Shown here: positions 33,458 to 47,597 of the stretch, piece by piece
Position numbering within the stretch: the stretch's first letter is position 1
Layout: each line of letters starts with the position of its first letter
Assembly: GCA_016758965.1 (NCBI GenBank)
Contig: JAEPRB010000011.1
Span: 186,001-250,000, forward strand
Direction: 5' to 3'
Length of the DNA: 64,000 bases
From: Circinella minor
Taxonomy: Eukaryota > Mucoromycota > Mucoromycetes > Mucorales > Lichtheimiaceae
Translations under genes and position numbers: made by a program
Notes under the pieces: model-generated
The model's input: the letters and a program-made list of their open reading frames with translations, nothing else
What the model was told of the DNA's origin: nothing
Database searches by the model: none

Positions 33458-35749
33458 TTAATGATCGCCTCCTTGAAGAGATTGTTGTAGCCACATTGTA
33501 TCATTGGAGTTTGGACGTCTATTATTACTATTATCCTTGTTGTCACTGGTTATTACTGTTATTTGAGATTCATTCCAGTCCATTTCTTCTTGTCGAGTCT
33601 GGTCGTTGATAAGATTCACCGATACGTGCGGAGGAGAAGAAAATATATTTATTTCTTTTGAGTTGCGACATCCCGAAAGCTGGTGAGAGACAAAGGTAGC
33701 TGTGGACCGAGTGGAAGAAGGACTAAGCAACTCATCCCCATCGGTATTGGGTGGGTTCTGTGATTGTCCGCTCTGAGGCACTCTGTTGATATTATAAGTC
33801 ATGTTAGTGTTATTGTCATTTTCGGTATATTCCACTGGAACGGTGATCATGGATTCAGTACAATAAAGATAATCACTTGATGATTGCGATGGTTGTGTCG
33901 TCAATGCTACAGGCACTGATGTACCAGAAAATCCGTCGAGCGGTTTGGGAGCAGATAAAAAGTTGTGTGGAGATTGTTGCATGCTGGGACCAGTTCCGTT
34001 TTCAAGTGGTTTAGGATGAAATATAAGTACTACGATAAACCATACAATCAAAGTTGTAATATTAACTATAATAGTAAAATGTTTATTTGTTAATTTTGTT
34101 TTGAAAAATAATAATGATATTAATTAAGCAGCTAGATACTTATACTATGGTCATACTTACTATTGCAAATCATAAAGTCAGCAGTAAACTTGTGAGCATT
34201 CAAATACTTGCGTCCCGTCAAACCATCAGCGCTGAGAATAATAAAAGACAATGAAGAATCCAAAAGAACTATTGCGAGTATTAAATTCAATTCCTAAAAA
34301 TTTGTTCGTTAGGAGAGACAATTGCATGTAGATGTAATACAAAAAATAAAGCCCATAATTATTTAAACGACTACAACATATGACGGGAATATATATGTAG
34401 AGCAAAGCAGAAAAAAAAACTTGAAGTCTTTGCTATCATTTGTACATAAAAATCCATGTTAATTTGTTCTTACCTGGAAATAACGGATTCTGTGTGTAAT
34501 CGATCGAGAATTATTTGATTCACGAATATTAATTAAAACCTTTTTAAAACGGGAATGAGACATAAAGCCAAGAACAGAAATGATGAACATTTCTATATAA
34601 ATGTGTAAATTATACACATGATTATTTGTTCAACAACAAGAAAAAAATATGGCCAATATAGCAGTGATTCAAAAGATAAAATTAAGACTCACCAACACCA
34701 TAAATAAGTTCAGGCATGATTTCTTTGTATGTGGGATCATATACATCTCGTGAAAAATTATACTGAATTACTGGGAACATAATGGTACTAGCGCACGTCC
34801 TAATAATGATAAAAGTTTACATATATTTCAATATTATATATAAACCATACTGCTTTGTTTTGCTTTGTTTTAAAGTTATGTTTAGTGACATTGCTTGTAA
34901 TTATTACACGCACCAGCCTATATAAAACAAAAATTCACGACTACTCATGAAATTTGCTTTCGCGACAGTTTTGGCAAGGTAATTCCAGAAGCATTGTAAG
35001 AGTAAAAGAGTACCACTAATGTAACATAATATATTAGTCAGTCTTTTTTTTTTCCTTTCTCAATCCAGTGAATAAACATAATATACGAGTTGCACTCACG
35101 TTTGTAAGGAAAACCCAATACACAAACTATAATCTATTTGAAACAACGATGTTAAGAGAAAGTCCAAGCAATTAAACAAATAAACAAGTCTATAAAAAAA
35201 AAGAAATCCATGTAGAATTTCTTTACCTGTTGGAATCACGAGACTTTGATTAGCTTTGGTCCACATTTGTTCTGGTTTGGTAAAGACGTGGCCAAAAATA
35301 TCAGCAAAACCCTCTTCATATTTGATTTTACATGATGTCACATCTAATAAACAAAAATCAAAACAATACAGTTAGTAAGAGATATTTTTTGCATCGTTGT
35401 ATTATTTTATTCTTATTCGCACTTTGGAGCCTTTGTTTGTATTACCATATAAAAGCTGAAATGGTATCATAAATAGTAATAGCAACGTTACTATGCTCTT
35501 CAATTCACCGTGACGAAATCGATTTATATTTAAACATTGAAAACGATCCAGATTCCAAATACGATATATTAACCAAAAATAAAAGTACGACAAAGATACA
35601 GCACGTTCTATTTTTTTTATGTGAGAAACTGTTTAATAGATCAATTTTGTAATAAGAGTTATTCATTAACCAAATATAATTAACAAGTCCACATTATATA
35701 GCGCAGGAATAAACGTACGCAAAAAACTAAAGTCACTCAGGTGGGTCAT
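33458..35749 (-). CDS. Multi-exon seven-transmembrane protein, receptor-like
   Basis: Nine exons keep phase: 35749-35671, 35607-35446, 35343-35227, 35133-35100, 35015-34914, 34799-34693, 34592-34474, 34293-34161 and 34065-33458. They give 486 residues. The N-terminal 330 residues hold about seven hydrophobic helices, for example GELKSIVTLLLLFMIPFQLL, DYSLCIGFSLQTGTLLLLQC, EMFIISVLGFMSHS, ELNLILAIVLLDSSLSFIIL, and ITTLIVWFIVVLIFH. The last 160 residues are a Ser/Thr/Asn/Gln-rich cytosolic-type tail encoded by one exon. The topology suggests a GPCR-like or other signalling membrane protein. I see no RGS or kinase domain and cannot name a family. Exons of 34 nt (35133-35100) and 79 nt are short but phase-consistent. 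Confidence 0.7.
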
Positions 35750-37384
35750 TATTAATTATTGAAAAAAAAAATATTAATACGTAGAAAACAAATTATAATT
35801 AAAAAAATTTGAAGATGGGAGAGAAGAACAAAAAATCATAATTGATTCGGAAGAGATTATAAGTTCTATCAAGGAGAGGGGTGTACAAAAATGAAAGGGA
35901 GAGAGAGAGAAGGTAGTGGAAATTTGATTCCATCACAAATGATGACTATCATGAATAAAAAAAAATAAGATAAAATTAAGTAATAAAAGTATAAATGTAC
36001 AAAGATGTCTACCGGAGATGTAGAACAAGGGAGTGCCCGAGAAATTGAAAAAGTTAGGGTAATTCATGCAATGGTAATTGATATAATAGAATTTTTCATT
36101 ACATTTAAATTCATTTATTTTATTTAAAAACGTCTCAAAGTGAACACGGTGTGCTTAGGGGACATGTTTTCTCGGGACAAGATAGTAGAAGTAGAGGAAA
36201 TGAAAACCCTCTGCGAGTATCTAAGAGAAATGTTAAGAAGGTGAGATTTTTCATTACAATAGGGAGAAAATAGATAAATAGTGTGAAGAATACAGAGATG
36301 TGAGGGCGTAGTGGACTAAAAAAAAGATAAAGCAGTGATTAAATTGATGGAAGTAATTGAGTTTTTTTTTTTTTCACTGGTAAGTAAAGAGTAACATCTA
36401 GTATCTGTCGTTTTCAGATGTTTAACGTGTGTGATGTATGTTTATTGCCCAAAGAGCTTTAAAAAAAGGGGTTTATGTTTAATCTATTTTTTTTTCTTTT
36501 CGTTCGCCTATAATATTCACCCCCCTCTTTTTTTTTATTTTGGACGCTACTATTTGTTGAAGTGATTGAAGATCTGCTTTTTTTTTCGGAAACACCCCGT
36601 GGTGCCGATTCATTTATCATTATTCTTATTAATTGTTGGTGGTGTATGAACATTTATTATCAGATAGGGCTTGAAAAAATGGAGCAGTTATAATCCAGTT
36701 TACGCTCGACAGAAAAATATCATAATGTAAGATTAAGTCTTGTAGTAACAGTATTGGTAACTATTTATTGTTACTATTACTATAATCGACTTTCTATTCA
36801 CAACCCAGCCATTTCACCTTTAAAATAGCCAATTACACTTAATTCATATATTCCGATGTATCTTTTCGTCACGTAGTAACAAATTCTCAATGTTATCCTA
36901 AATACACTCGCTTATTAAGTATATCATTGCAACTATATATAGAAGGAGAAAAGTGATAGATCTGTAGTTATAGGGAGGATAGTGAAGAACTATCTTATTA
37001 TAATAACATTATCTTGACTCCTTCTGAGGGAAGAAGTTTCAAGAACAACTACCTATTAAGCTCAACCCATATATTTCCATATAGAGAATAGTGAGGAATT
37101 AAACATGCAAAGATTATCAAAGAATCTCTACGGTGACTTGAGTGCACAGTTACATTTAGAAAAGAATAAAAAGAAAAAGTGATGCTGTGGTGGATTTGAT
37201 CTGACTACAAATATTAGAGGAGCAAGTACACAAAGTGAAATAATGTTTCCCCACTCAGCTCTTAATTTAATAATCAAAAATGCTGTGTGAAAGATCTTAT
37301 ATAATAATGAAGTGAAATGGATAAAGGTATTCACTGCCTTTTTTTTTATTCTTTCCACATTCCCCATCTCTTTTTAAATCAATT
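35750..37384. other. Spacer, with a possible small gene at 36005-36465
   Basis: The segment starts with the promoter of the 7TM gene. A candidate + strand gene is listed separately. Between about 36470 and 37380 I see only AT-rich DNA and short frames without motifs. Confidence 0.4.
36005..36465 (+). CDS. Candidate small spliced gene, unassigned
   Basis: Pieces resembling exons occur in order. An ATG at 36005 opens MSTGDVEQGSAREIEKVR up to a gtaatt donor. A segment after the acceptor at 36140 reads DMFSRDKIVEVEEMKTLCEY and LREMLRR before a gtgaga donor at 36241. A last piece after gttttcag at 36419 reads MFNVCDVCLLPKEL and a stop. The phases of the first and second pieces do not match with the splice sites I can see, and the second piece is also open in another frame. 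This may be a broken gene, a mis-set exon or coincidence. GC content is locally higher than in the flanks, which is why it is listed. No function is suggested. Confidence 0.22.
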
Positions 37385-39517
37385 ATGGAAGATCTTGGAC
37401 AATCAACCTCAGGCATTCGCAAAGGGTGAGTTTTTTTTTTTATGTATAGGAGTATTCTATTTCTATAATATATTTTATTTTATATAAATTCTCCCATATG
37501 TGTTATATATAATATACGCGCATATAATATACTACTGAACCTTCCACAAATCTGTTTTCCCCACGCTTTTATACTGTACTTTCACTTTTATGACATGCAG
37601 CAAAATGATCATTAACTCCTATTAATTGTTACTCTAAATATAGTCATGAACTGAATGTAGAAGCATTAGAGAACTTTTTAGTTAAAAACGTTCCAGGATT
37701 TGTTCGTCCGATAGAAGTAAGCCAATTCAAGTTAGGGCAGTCAAATCCAACTTATATGCTTAGAGGCGGCAAGTAAGTTATTATTAATTTGATGACCCCT
37801 TTTCAATTGTTACTATTGTTATTGCTATTTATAATTGCTTTTTATTATTATTTACATAATGATATTTAAAAAAAAATAGTTTAAAATAATAAAGTTAATT
37901 AAATAATTTCATTATAGTAAGCAGCAATACGTTATGCGCAAAAAACCGCCAGGACAACTTTTATCAAAGACTGCTCATGCAGTAGAGCGAGAATTTCGGG
38001 TTCTAGACGCATTGGGCAAGTCATCCGATGTGCCAGTACCAAAGGTCTATGCTCTTTGTGAGGACAATTCAGTATTGGGAACCCCATTTTATGTAGGTTA
38101 TTCTTTTTTAAACCATAATTATTATTGTTATCACTATTATTACTCCTATTTCTATCTTACCTGTGAGGAATAACTCAGCCTAAATGCATTTTTTTTTATA
38201 GATCATGGAGTTCCTGGAGGGTCGAATCTTTTCTGATGTTCGTTTATTAAATTTACCGTATGAAGATCGTAAAAAATGGTAATGCATTACTTCTTTATTT
38301 GTTCAATAATGGAAGTCACGTTGTATAATAGATAGACCAAACAAAAGTACTAATTTTAGTAACCCTTATTTTTATATATGGACCCTACTTATACCCAAAA
38401 ACAACAATAGCTGGTTTTCTGCGGTGGAGACACTTGCTAAGCTACATAAGGTTGATTACATCAAAGCCGGATTGAAAGGATTTGGAAAGGATACAGGGTT
38501 TTACAACCGACAAATGGCATCGTTTGGAAAGATAACAAAGATACAGGGTGCAGTCAAGGATGAAGATACAGGCGAACTTGTCGGTGATTTTCCTCGATTG
38601 GATGAATTATATGCATGGTTTAAGCGTAATATGGTTCCTGATCAGTCCACTGTTGTTCATGGGGATTTTAAGGTAAAAAATAAAATATTTTATATTTTGA
38701 TTCAATGCAATGTCGGCTGCACCCTTATGCATGAATTATTTTTTGATGGTTATTATTACTTACAACTATTTACTATTTATTATATCGCTATATTCTATAA
38801 TTATAATTACATCTCGAATAGATGGACAATATAGTAAGTTGATGGATAATAATGCATTTTCCCTACAAAATGCAAAGATTATTCTCCTAACTCCTATCAT
38901 TCCCCATCTTTTTTACATCTCCCCGCATTTTTTCTGTCTTCATCTCATTTTTTTATATTTAAGTTGAAGATTTAACAAGAATAATTTTTAACGAATCATT
39001 ATTGAATTGATTTTATGTATTTATGTTTATTAGATTTTTCATCCAACTGAACCTCGTGTCATTGGTGTATTAGATTGGGAATTATCAACAATTGGTCACC
39101 CATTGTCTGATTTAGCTAATTTACTACTTCCTTTCTATCTTCCCCCTAATGGACCGAAAACTGGTTTCAAAGGAGAAAAAAACTTACCTATCCCAGGAGC
39201 TGATGAGATCATTCAGGTCTATTGTGGAACTTTAGGTTGCTCTTACCCGATCGACCGTTTTATGTTTTGTGTTGCGTTCAATACGTTTAGGGTAAGTAAA
39301 AGTTGAGATTTATTTAAACTTTCTGACACTAATTACTAATATTATTTTCTAGCTGTCGGTAATTTTCCAAGGAATTGCAGCCCGCGCAGCACGTAAACAA
39401 GCATCTTCTGCTCAAGCTAAAACGAATGGTGAAAGACGTCATGCAATGATTAAACTAGCTCTTGAATACCTAGATAATGGAGACCTTCCTTCCCCTAGTA
39501 GTAGCAGTAAACTATGA
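37385..39517 (+). CDS. Aminoglycoside-phosphotransferase-fold kinase (ACAD10/11 N-terminal-like)
   Basis: Eight exons in phase: 37385-37425, 37644-37772, 37918-38092, 38202-38278, 38411-38672, 38822-38833, 39034-39291 and 39353-39517. They give 372 residues. The N-lobe has [12 protein letters not shown] and YVMRKKPPG with the ATP-binding Lys, and [10 protein letters not shown]. The hinge is [10 protein letters not shown]. The catalytic loop VVHGDFK+MDNI is assembled across a 12-nt microexon (ATGGACAATATA). The Mg-binding [20 protein letters not shown] follows. This order is that of the APH domain preceding the acyl-CoA dehydrogenase domain in animal ACAD10/ACAD11, where it acts on 4-hydroxyacyl-CoAs; here it stands alone. 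Without the microexon the catalytic Asp-Asn step would be lost, so its inclusion is essential. Substrate is inferred from family only. Confidence 0.88.
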
Positions 39518-40966
39518 GCTATCGTTAATATGTTTATGTTTATAATATGCTCATTAAGTTTATGTATTTATTTCATAATCCACTATGTGGATTCATTTTT
39601 TTTATTTGTTATTCCTTCCTCTAAAAATAATAAGACAGAATAAATTATAGTAAAACGATGAAACAAACACTGCATGTTTATTTTCTCACTTAATAAACAA
39701 TCATTTACAGTACCGAACAAAAGAAAAAATATAATAATTTGCTACTTTTCAAAGCAGATGACCTATAACTGTTATCACGCGAGTGGAGAATAAAAGAGAA
39801 GGAACAACGACTAGTACAAATTGTCAATGCGCGTGATTCGCACGGCTCAAATTATGAAACAGTTGTTATGGACCAACGATTTTGTGGTTTCTATTACCAA
39901 AGCTCTGGTTGACAAAAAAAATTAAAAAGGAATAAATCGATTCCGGAATCCTGGTCACGGTGGTGCTAAAGCTTGGCCTGGGAGTGGGGGCAGGATAGGG
40001 CGATCGGTACAAGGTAAATGAATGTTTCAAGACAATTGCATACGCCACCTCTTTCTGCTATTTCCCCACCAAGTTTATACTGTTCTTGGATAGATGAGTT
40101 TATTAAACGTGTTATTCGTGATTTATAATTTCTTCATGTATTGTAATATAAAACGATTGAAAATTCCTACATTGTGGATCTATGGTGACTAGATTGTTTA
40201 TATCCCAAAGACTTAATTATCACATTATCATATTTTCTTAATTTTATTATTTAATTACCTAAAAATCCATGCCGTGTGCACAGTCGCGATCATTGAATTT
40301 GTGATTATAATAAGGTAATACAGTGTGGGTTGTGTTCGGGTTACATTAGCACTACCATAATCTATCTTTGTTATAGTAATGACGATCGATCACTAGAGGA
40401 CAATTATGGAAGTAAAGTGAAAAAACAAGATCAGTAAACACTTACACAACATATAACTGTATAAAATTTCAACAATAATAACAATTAGAAGGATAGCGAT
40501 GATGATAAACTGTTTATTAAGAAAACTTCCGTTACAGTATTATTTTCTTTTTTCAGAGTGCCTATGCATTTTGTTCGTCATGTGTTTTTCGCCATCCAGC
40601 ATTTGACAGACTGCATATAGACCCGCATCTTTACTATATTGCTATTACTCGTCAGATTAAGTTTTGTTCGCCAAGTGTGAGAAAGGCAACTATTAAGGTG
40701 TTAAAAAGACCGGATCTCTTTTATCAGGAAAAGCCAATGAATCTGCATCGACCGTTTTTGTTTCATGACTCCGCCGATCCACATATATCATGGTTGTGCG
40801 TTCATGCATGATCGTTTCCTCCTTCTCTTCTTTCTTTATCTCTCTCTTTCTCTCTTTCTCATTTCCCGTTTTTCTTTTTCTTTTAAGTTTCTTTTCGTCA
40901 TAATTTTCATAATATAATATTTTGGTTATATATACATATACATATTCTTCTATAACTGTCTTATAA
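39518..40966. other. Spacer
   Basis: About 1.4 kb. The part at 39770-40060 is somewhat GC-richer with a 60-codon minus frame (39866-40048) but no recognisable motif. Positions 40560-40810 are also less AT-rich and, with the CT-rich tract at 40810-40890, probably form the 5' region of the zinc-finger gene. Confidence 0.45.
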
Positions 40967-42272
<1,306 letters not shown>

Positions 42273-45200
42273 AACATTATCAAAAACAAATGTGCGTGTT
42301 ATATATATATATATATTACACACATAATATACAAATCCTTCTGCATTTATTATTCTATTTTTTTTCTATTACATAAACTACTATCACAACTACTTTTTCA
42401 TGTTCCTTCTCTCTTTCTCTCTTTTGTACCCCATCACCATACTCCCAACTCAAAAAATAATAATTTTTCTTATGTATGTTACTTAGTATATATTGTTTTC
42501 ATCAATTCTTTCTTTCCCTCATTTTTTTTTCTTTTACTTTTGCTTATTCTTCATCAATCGCACTACTATATATCCTTTTTTTTTCGTATATTACACCCTT
42601 TCAAGCAGCATTTTGATCAAATAGTTCTTTATTCTTAGTATGTAGTCTCTTTTTTAGTATTATTCTTAATTCTTGTTGTATATGATATGAAGAAACAAAC
42701 TCAATCAAAAACTATTAAAATATTATTCAAACCCAAACATATTTATAATCATCGTTAGTAAATTCCATGTCGTCATGTAATTGAGGCACATTACTTTTTT
42801 GTGGAATACAACGTGGCCTCAGCCAAAGTGATACGAATCCCGTGTTTTCTCATTAACGTCTTTTTCTTTTTCCTTGTTATGATTTAGAGTTATGTGTACG
42901 ACGACAGTTAAAAGAGAAGGAGAGTTCCCTGTTCACAAAATATATTTTTATATTGCATATCAGATCTTGCTTACCCTTCCTTGGACCGAACATTTCGATA
43001 ATACATATTATGGCACAACTCATGTGCATCCGTGTGAGAAATGTGAGTTTCTTTATTTATTTTATAACAACAAAAACCATTCACCACTCTCTTTTTATTC
43101 GCTACAATTTTTTTTGTTTATTATTATTATCATAATTTGTGTTCAACGTTAGATAAATATTAGTAGCATCATGCGGGGTCGATAGTATTTCAAAATTAGC
43201 AATGATCTTCTTGAATACAATTAAAAAAAAATTGGATTAAGAATTTGTCACTGAAGCCAATCATATTGCTACAATCTGTTATTATATATACATATTATTA
43301 CGTTTGTCACATATTTTTTATTGGGCTGATTTTATCATTCATTTGTATGACTTGGGCTAATGATAATGTCCTCAATTCTGTTCGCTATGGTCATTAATAA
43401 GCTGTCTCCACTTTATTAATTTTTGTTCCGCTTATCAGTGGTTACTATAGTAACAGAACAATTAATAATGGAATATGAAATATTATTTAAAGCACTACAT
43501 AAATACAACAATATATTCTATATTGTGGGAAAGTGTTTTTGAAAATTTATTTCAAGTGGAACGCAAAAATCCATAATTTTGGATGCATGATAACAAATGA
43601 TACTTTTATTGTTAAATGTGAATATGTGTACCCACTTTTTCGGCTGCGCACGAGCGGTCCTATAATTTTTGAATTCTTAGTAGTGAAATATATATAACAC
43701 CTTCATTTTCAATCAATGTAAAGTCACTTATTTATTATCACTACTTGCATAGTGATATACTACTTTTTTTTATTATCAAAGGCCTAATAACATGGAGTTT
43801 TATATAAATGTAAGCTAATATATCGGTAATAAATAAATAGCATTGGGTTTTATTTTTGCAAAACCAGAATATCCATCAATTGGCAACAAATACAGTTAAG
43901 ATACCGCAATTATTTAATATCGACAAGAAATACTATGTAGTCTTAAAGATTTCATTTTTTTCTTACAAAATTTATTTACAACAAACGCCAATTGCCAGAA
44001 TCTTTAAACATCGCCGATATCTACAATCATGAAGAAAGAAGTACAAACAGAGATATTTGCATATTACGCACAACTCTCTTTTTTTTATTTGTTTAGTTGC
44101 TAATACATAACTCAGATGATGTACACAGTTGCACAAATGATTTTGCTGTGTCGTTTCTTTTATTATCCTCAACAGATTAATTAGCATGATTAAATTTTTT
44201 TATATTACTTATAATATGTCATGATGTACATATTTTTCTTATTTTGAGTAAAAGTTCAATAACTATGAAACGTTTATTAATAGGAAGTAAACAACAACAT
44301 TCTTTCCATCTATTTCTAGATATCTGATAATTTAACTTGGATGTTTAGAATCAAGAAAAAAAAATCATAATATTCAAAGACGGAATAATCTAGACAAATA
44401 CTAAGCCAACAATCAAGTAAAAAACATCAGTTTTTTTTTCTTGAAAAAAAAAACTTCTCATACACGACAGTATCTAAATTCATTAAATTATGTAGGAGCG
44501 CCGTATATACAATGGGAACTTTTATTTTATATAGCAAAATATCGTGTTACCATCCTTTATCCGCGGTTTCGTTAACATATATATACCTATTGTACTCGCG
44601 AAAAATAAATCCCAAAACCGAGCAAGAAAGAATAAGAGACAAAAAAAGATATCATTTTAGTTTCTGTTCATTCAAGTATATGTTTTTTTGGATAGATCAT
44701 ATAAACTCTAGAAATAAAAAATTATTTTAATATACAATATTCTGCTATAGTAAGAAATTTATTAATGGATTATGCATATAGAAAAACTATTTTCCAATTT
44801 TAAACAATATTTAATCATGTAAGAAGCTTTTCAACAACATTAGTAACGAGCGAATATAATTCCTTTTTATTTGTGATTATACCAAAAGAAGAGCTAATAA
44901 AATCTATGATGTGATGTCGTTCCAAGTAAGTGCTAAATTGTTTATGGAAATGAATACAAAAGTCAGTAACAAATAGGTGAGGATTCAAAGTGAATGGAAA
45001 CTTAATATAGATGGGGGACATCAACACGAAAAAAAAAGTGGGGAAACTAACTGTGAAACGTGTCTCAAAGAAAACAAAGTGGGGCGCAGTGCCAAAACTC
45101 TAGAAACATGTCTTTCCATGTCAGATTGATGTTTGAAATGACATAATGGCATGAGTTTGTATAGATATATTAATAATCTTTTAATGTATGAAAAAGTATA

Positions 45201-47415
45201 GAGACATCGATATGTTTGTTCCCAAAACAACAATAAATATGTATTTAAATACTCTATTATTCATTATTGCTTATAAGGTAATAAAAAAAAGTTAACGATA
45301 AGAAGTTGTTGCTTATTTTTATCACATCAGCGTAGCCATTGATGCATATGTTACCTTTTTTTCGTTAGACTTGTTGACTCTACAAAAAGAGTATTTTCTA
45401 ATTGAGTATTTTAACTTTTGTTCTTTACATACTGATCAATTGTGTTCATCATGCGTTAATATTCGTAGCACTGCGACTAATAACATCTACTTATTTGAAA
45501 CAACACTGTTGATGTTCTAGACTGATTTTATCACGACAAGATCATAGATGCGAAAAGAATAATTGCTTTTTTTTATATGTAGGCATTCCGATATTCTTGG
45601 CTTATCTTTTGTATTTATATTATTATAGTATGTAAATATAATAAAAAAAAACAATTAAAATTACATTTCAACAATCAACAGCCACAAACTTCACATATCT
45701 CCTCTCACCAAAAAAAATACGTTTGTGCTCAATAATAAGAGTATGGTAAAGTTAAGGTTTACAGATGCGAAAACGTTAATAAATATACTGTTAACACAAA
45801 ATTCAAGGTTCGTATATTGTAAGTCTTGTGTGAAAGAGAGTGACAGGCTGTTATCGTACATTAGTTTGATACCAGAGGCGCGTGTACTGTTAGCTATAAA
45901 GGATAACAATTTGATATTCTATTGCAAATAATAATACGTAATAATAATATTAATACCTGTTGCTACTACAGTAATTGAAAGTAAACAATAAACTTTGTTA
46001 CAATTAGAATAAAAATAAGATACTCGAAATTCAACTGCGAAGAAAAAATATAGATATAGTAAGTTAAAACCGGGCGTCTGTTGCTGCTGATTAGGCCGAT
46101 AAGGGCCTGGCCATTTACTGCAATAAAACATTTCACTTGGTCTTCTCACACAACTTTTTTTTTTTTGCTAAAACTCAATCATATTGTTTCTTTCACCTCG
46201 TACAAAAGGCCCGCGCTGAATTAATGGATCTCGTACTACTGTTAGTACAATACAGAGGAAAAAAAAGTGAGGTAGTTCAATCCATCAATCATTTTAACAA
46301 CATTTTTGTCACGCATTACACAAACAACCAATGCATGATTTAGTATTTCTTTTTTGTCGAAGAATTATTCTCGAAATCCAATATATACGGTTTAGATCTT
46401 GCTTTTTTTGTTCTCAAGTAATGATGTAAAAAGAACATGTTTTCTTTACCTTTGTTCCTGGTTTAAGAGAACATGAGAAATAAAATGTATATATTGAGTT
46501 ATTAAGAAATGCAATAGATATATTTTTATTTTTATCTCAGCATTATCGTTCATGATAGGGAATGTTGTTTTTTTCAAAAATCTCCGGGAAAAAAAAAGAC
46601 GTTATTCTCAACTTATACCCCTTAATTTGCTTTTACGTACATAAAAATAAACCAATTATATGGTTTAGTGTATTTACAAAACCAATGTAACCTTGTTTTT
46701 ATCACCCCACAAATCTATATACAACAAGTGGAGATGATATATTTTTCATTTGGTTCTCTTTTTATTCATAATGACGACATTATAATAATGAGTACTAAAA
46801 AGTTAAGTCTAGCAAAGTAACTAATTCATTGTTGTACAATCCATGAATCAGCATGGAAACACAAATTCATTATATTGTTTTACTAAAAAAAGAAAAAATA
46901 AATGCACGAATGAGTTTATTGCATTATCTTCTTGTCAGAGATGCATATTTGTACGCTTATATACACTGCACTATACACGCGTACGCATAATGTTTTTACA
47001 CACATAAGCTTTTAACCAGTACAGTTGTTGCACAAAAATAATATATCATGTTGTTTATATATTTTTGTTTAAAGAAATATAAATGCACACCAAAATTTGG
47101 TATAATACTACATATAGTATCAAACTACACTATGCAGATTATAACATAGTAGATTGCTCAAGTGTGGATGCGTATAAGTTGGGAGGGGGAGGAAGAATGT
47201 AATATATGGAGTAGGGTTAATTGTTCTGTTATTTGCGTGTGAAAGAAATATGTAAAATTGAATGGAACCAGCATCCAGTTATAAATAATTATAATACTAA
47301 TAATAACAATATATATAACATTGATGATATAATATACAAAATGAAAATAATAATAACAATAAGAAAGTAAAGTATTGGTTGTCACGTTACTGTGCTGCTA
47401 TTGGTAATGTAAGGT
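42273..47415. other. Long AT-rich spacer
   Basis: About 5.1 kb with T and TA runs. Frames of 60-86 codons occur on both strands (for example 42892-43152, 45725-45931 and 45919-46149). The frame at 45919-46149 has a less AT-rich piece (RRPSEMFYCSKWPGPYRPNQ) that stands out, but it has no partner exons. I call no gene. Confidence 0.45.
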
Positions 47416-47597
47416 TTAACCTGACGATGATGGCTTTTTTGGGCACATCCTACAAAAAGTATATGGAGATTTTGTTTTGTTATTAAAGATAGCTGTTGTA
47501 TATGAGGTTGAAAAAAAAAGTAGACTGATGTGCTACAAATAACATACATTGAATAATGTCCTAACCCACCACAGTGAATACATCTACCGTCGGACAT
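47416..47597 (-). CDS. Tiny CCHC zinc-knuckle protein, two exons, 27 residues
   Basis: Exon 1 (47597-47548) ends in phase 2 before gtatgt. Exon 2 (47449-47416) follows a pyrimidine-rich acceptor ttttgtag. The join gives MSDGRCIHCGGLGHYSMMCP and a short KKPSSSG end, then TAA. This forms a perfect CX2CX4HX4C zinc knuckle, which appears only after splicing; the unspliced frame breaks the spacing. Zinc knuckles bind single-stranded RNA or DNA and occur in gag, splicing and RNA-decay proteins. Here the knuckle is the whole protein. It may be a true micro-protein, or the 5' end of a longer gene with a donor at the gttaaac just before the stop. No retroelement sequence was seen nearby. Confidence 0.5.

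Noticed and set aside
39866..40048. 60-codon minus ORF in a GC-richer patch
   Set aside because: No recognisable domain, no flanking exons, no leader-like sequence.
42892..43152. 86-codon + ORF with CEKCEF
   Set aside because: A lone CXXC in an AT-rich spacer without partners; no zinc-finger spacing.
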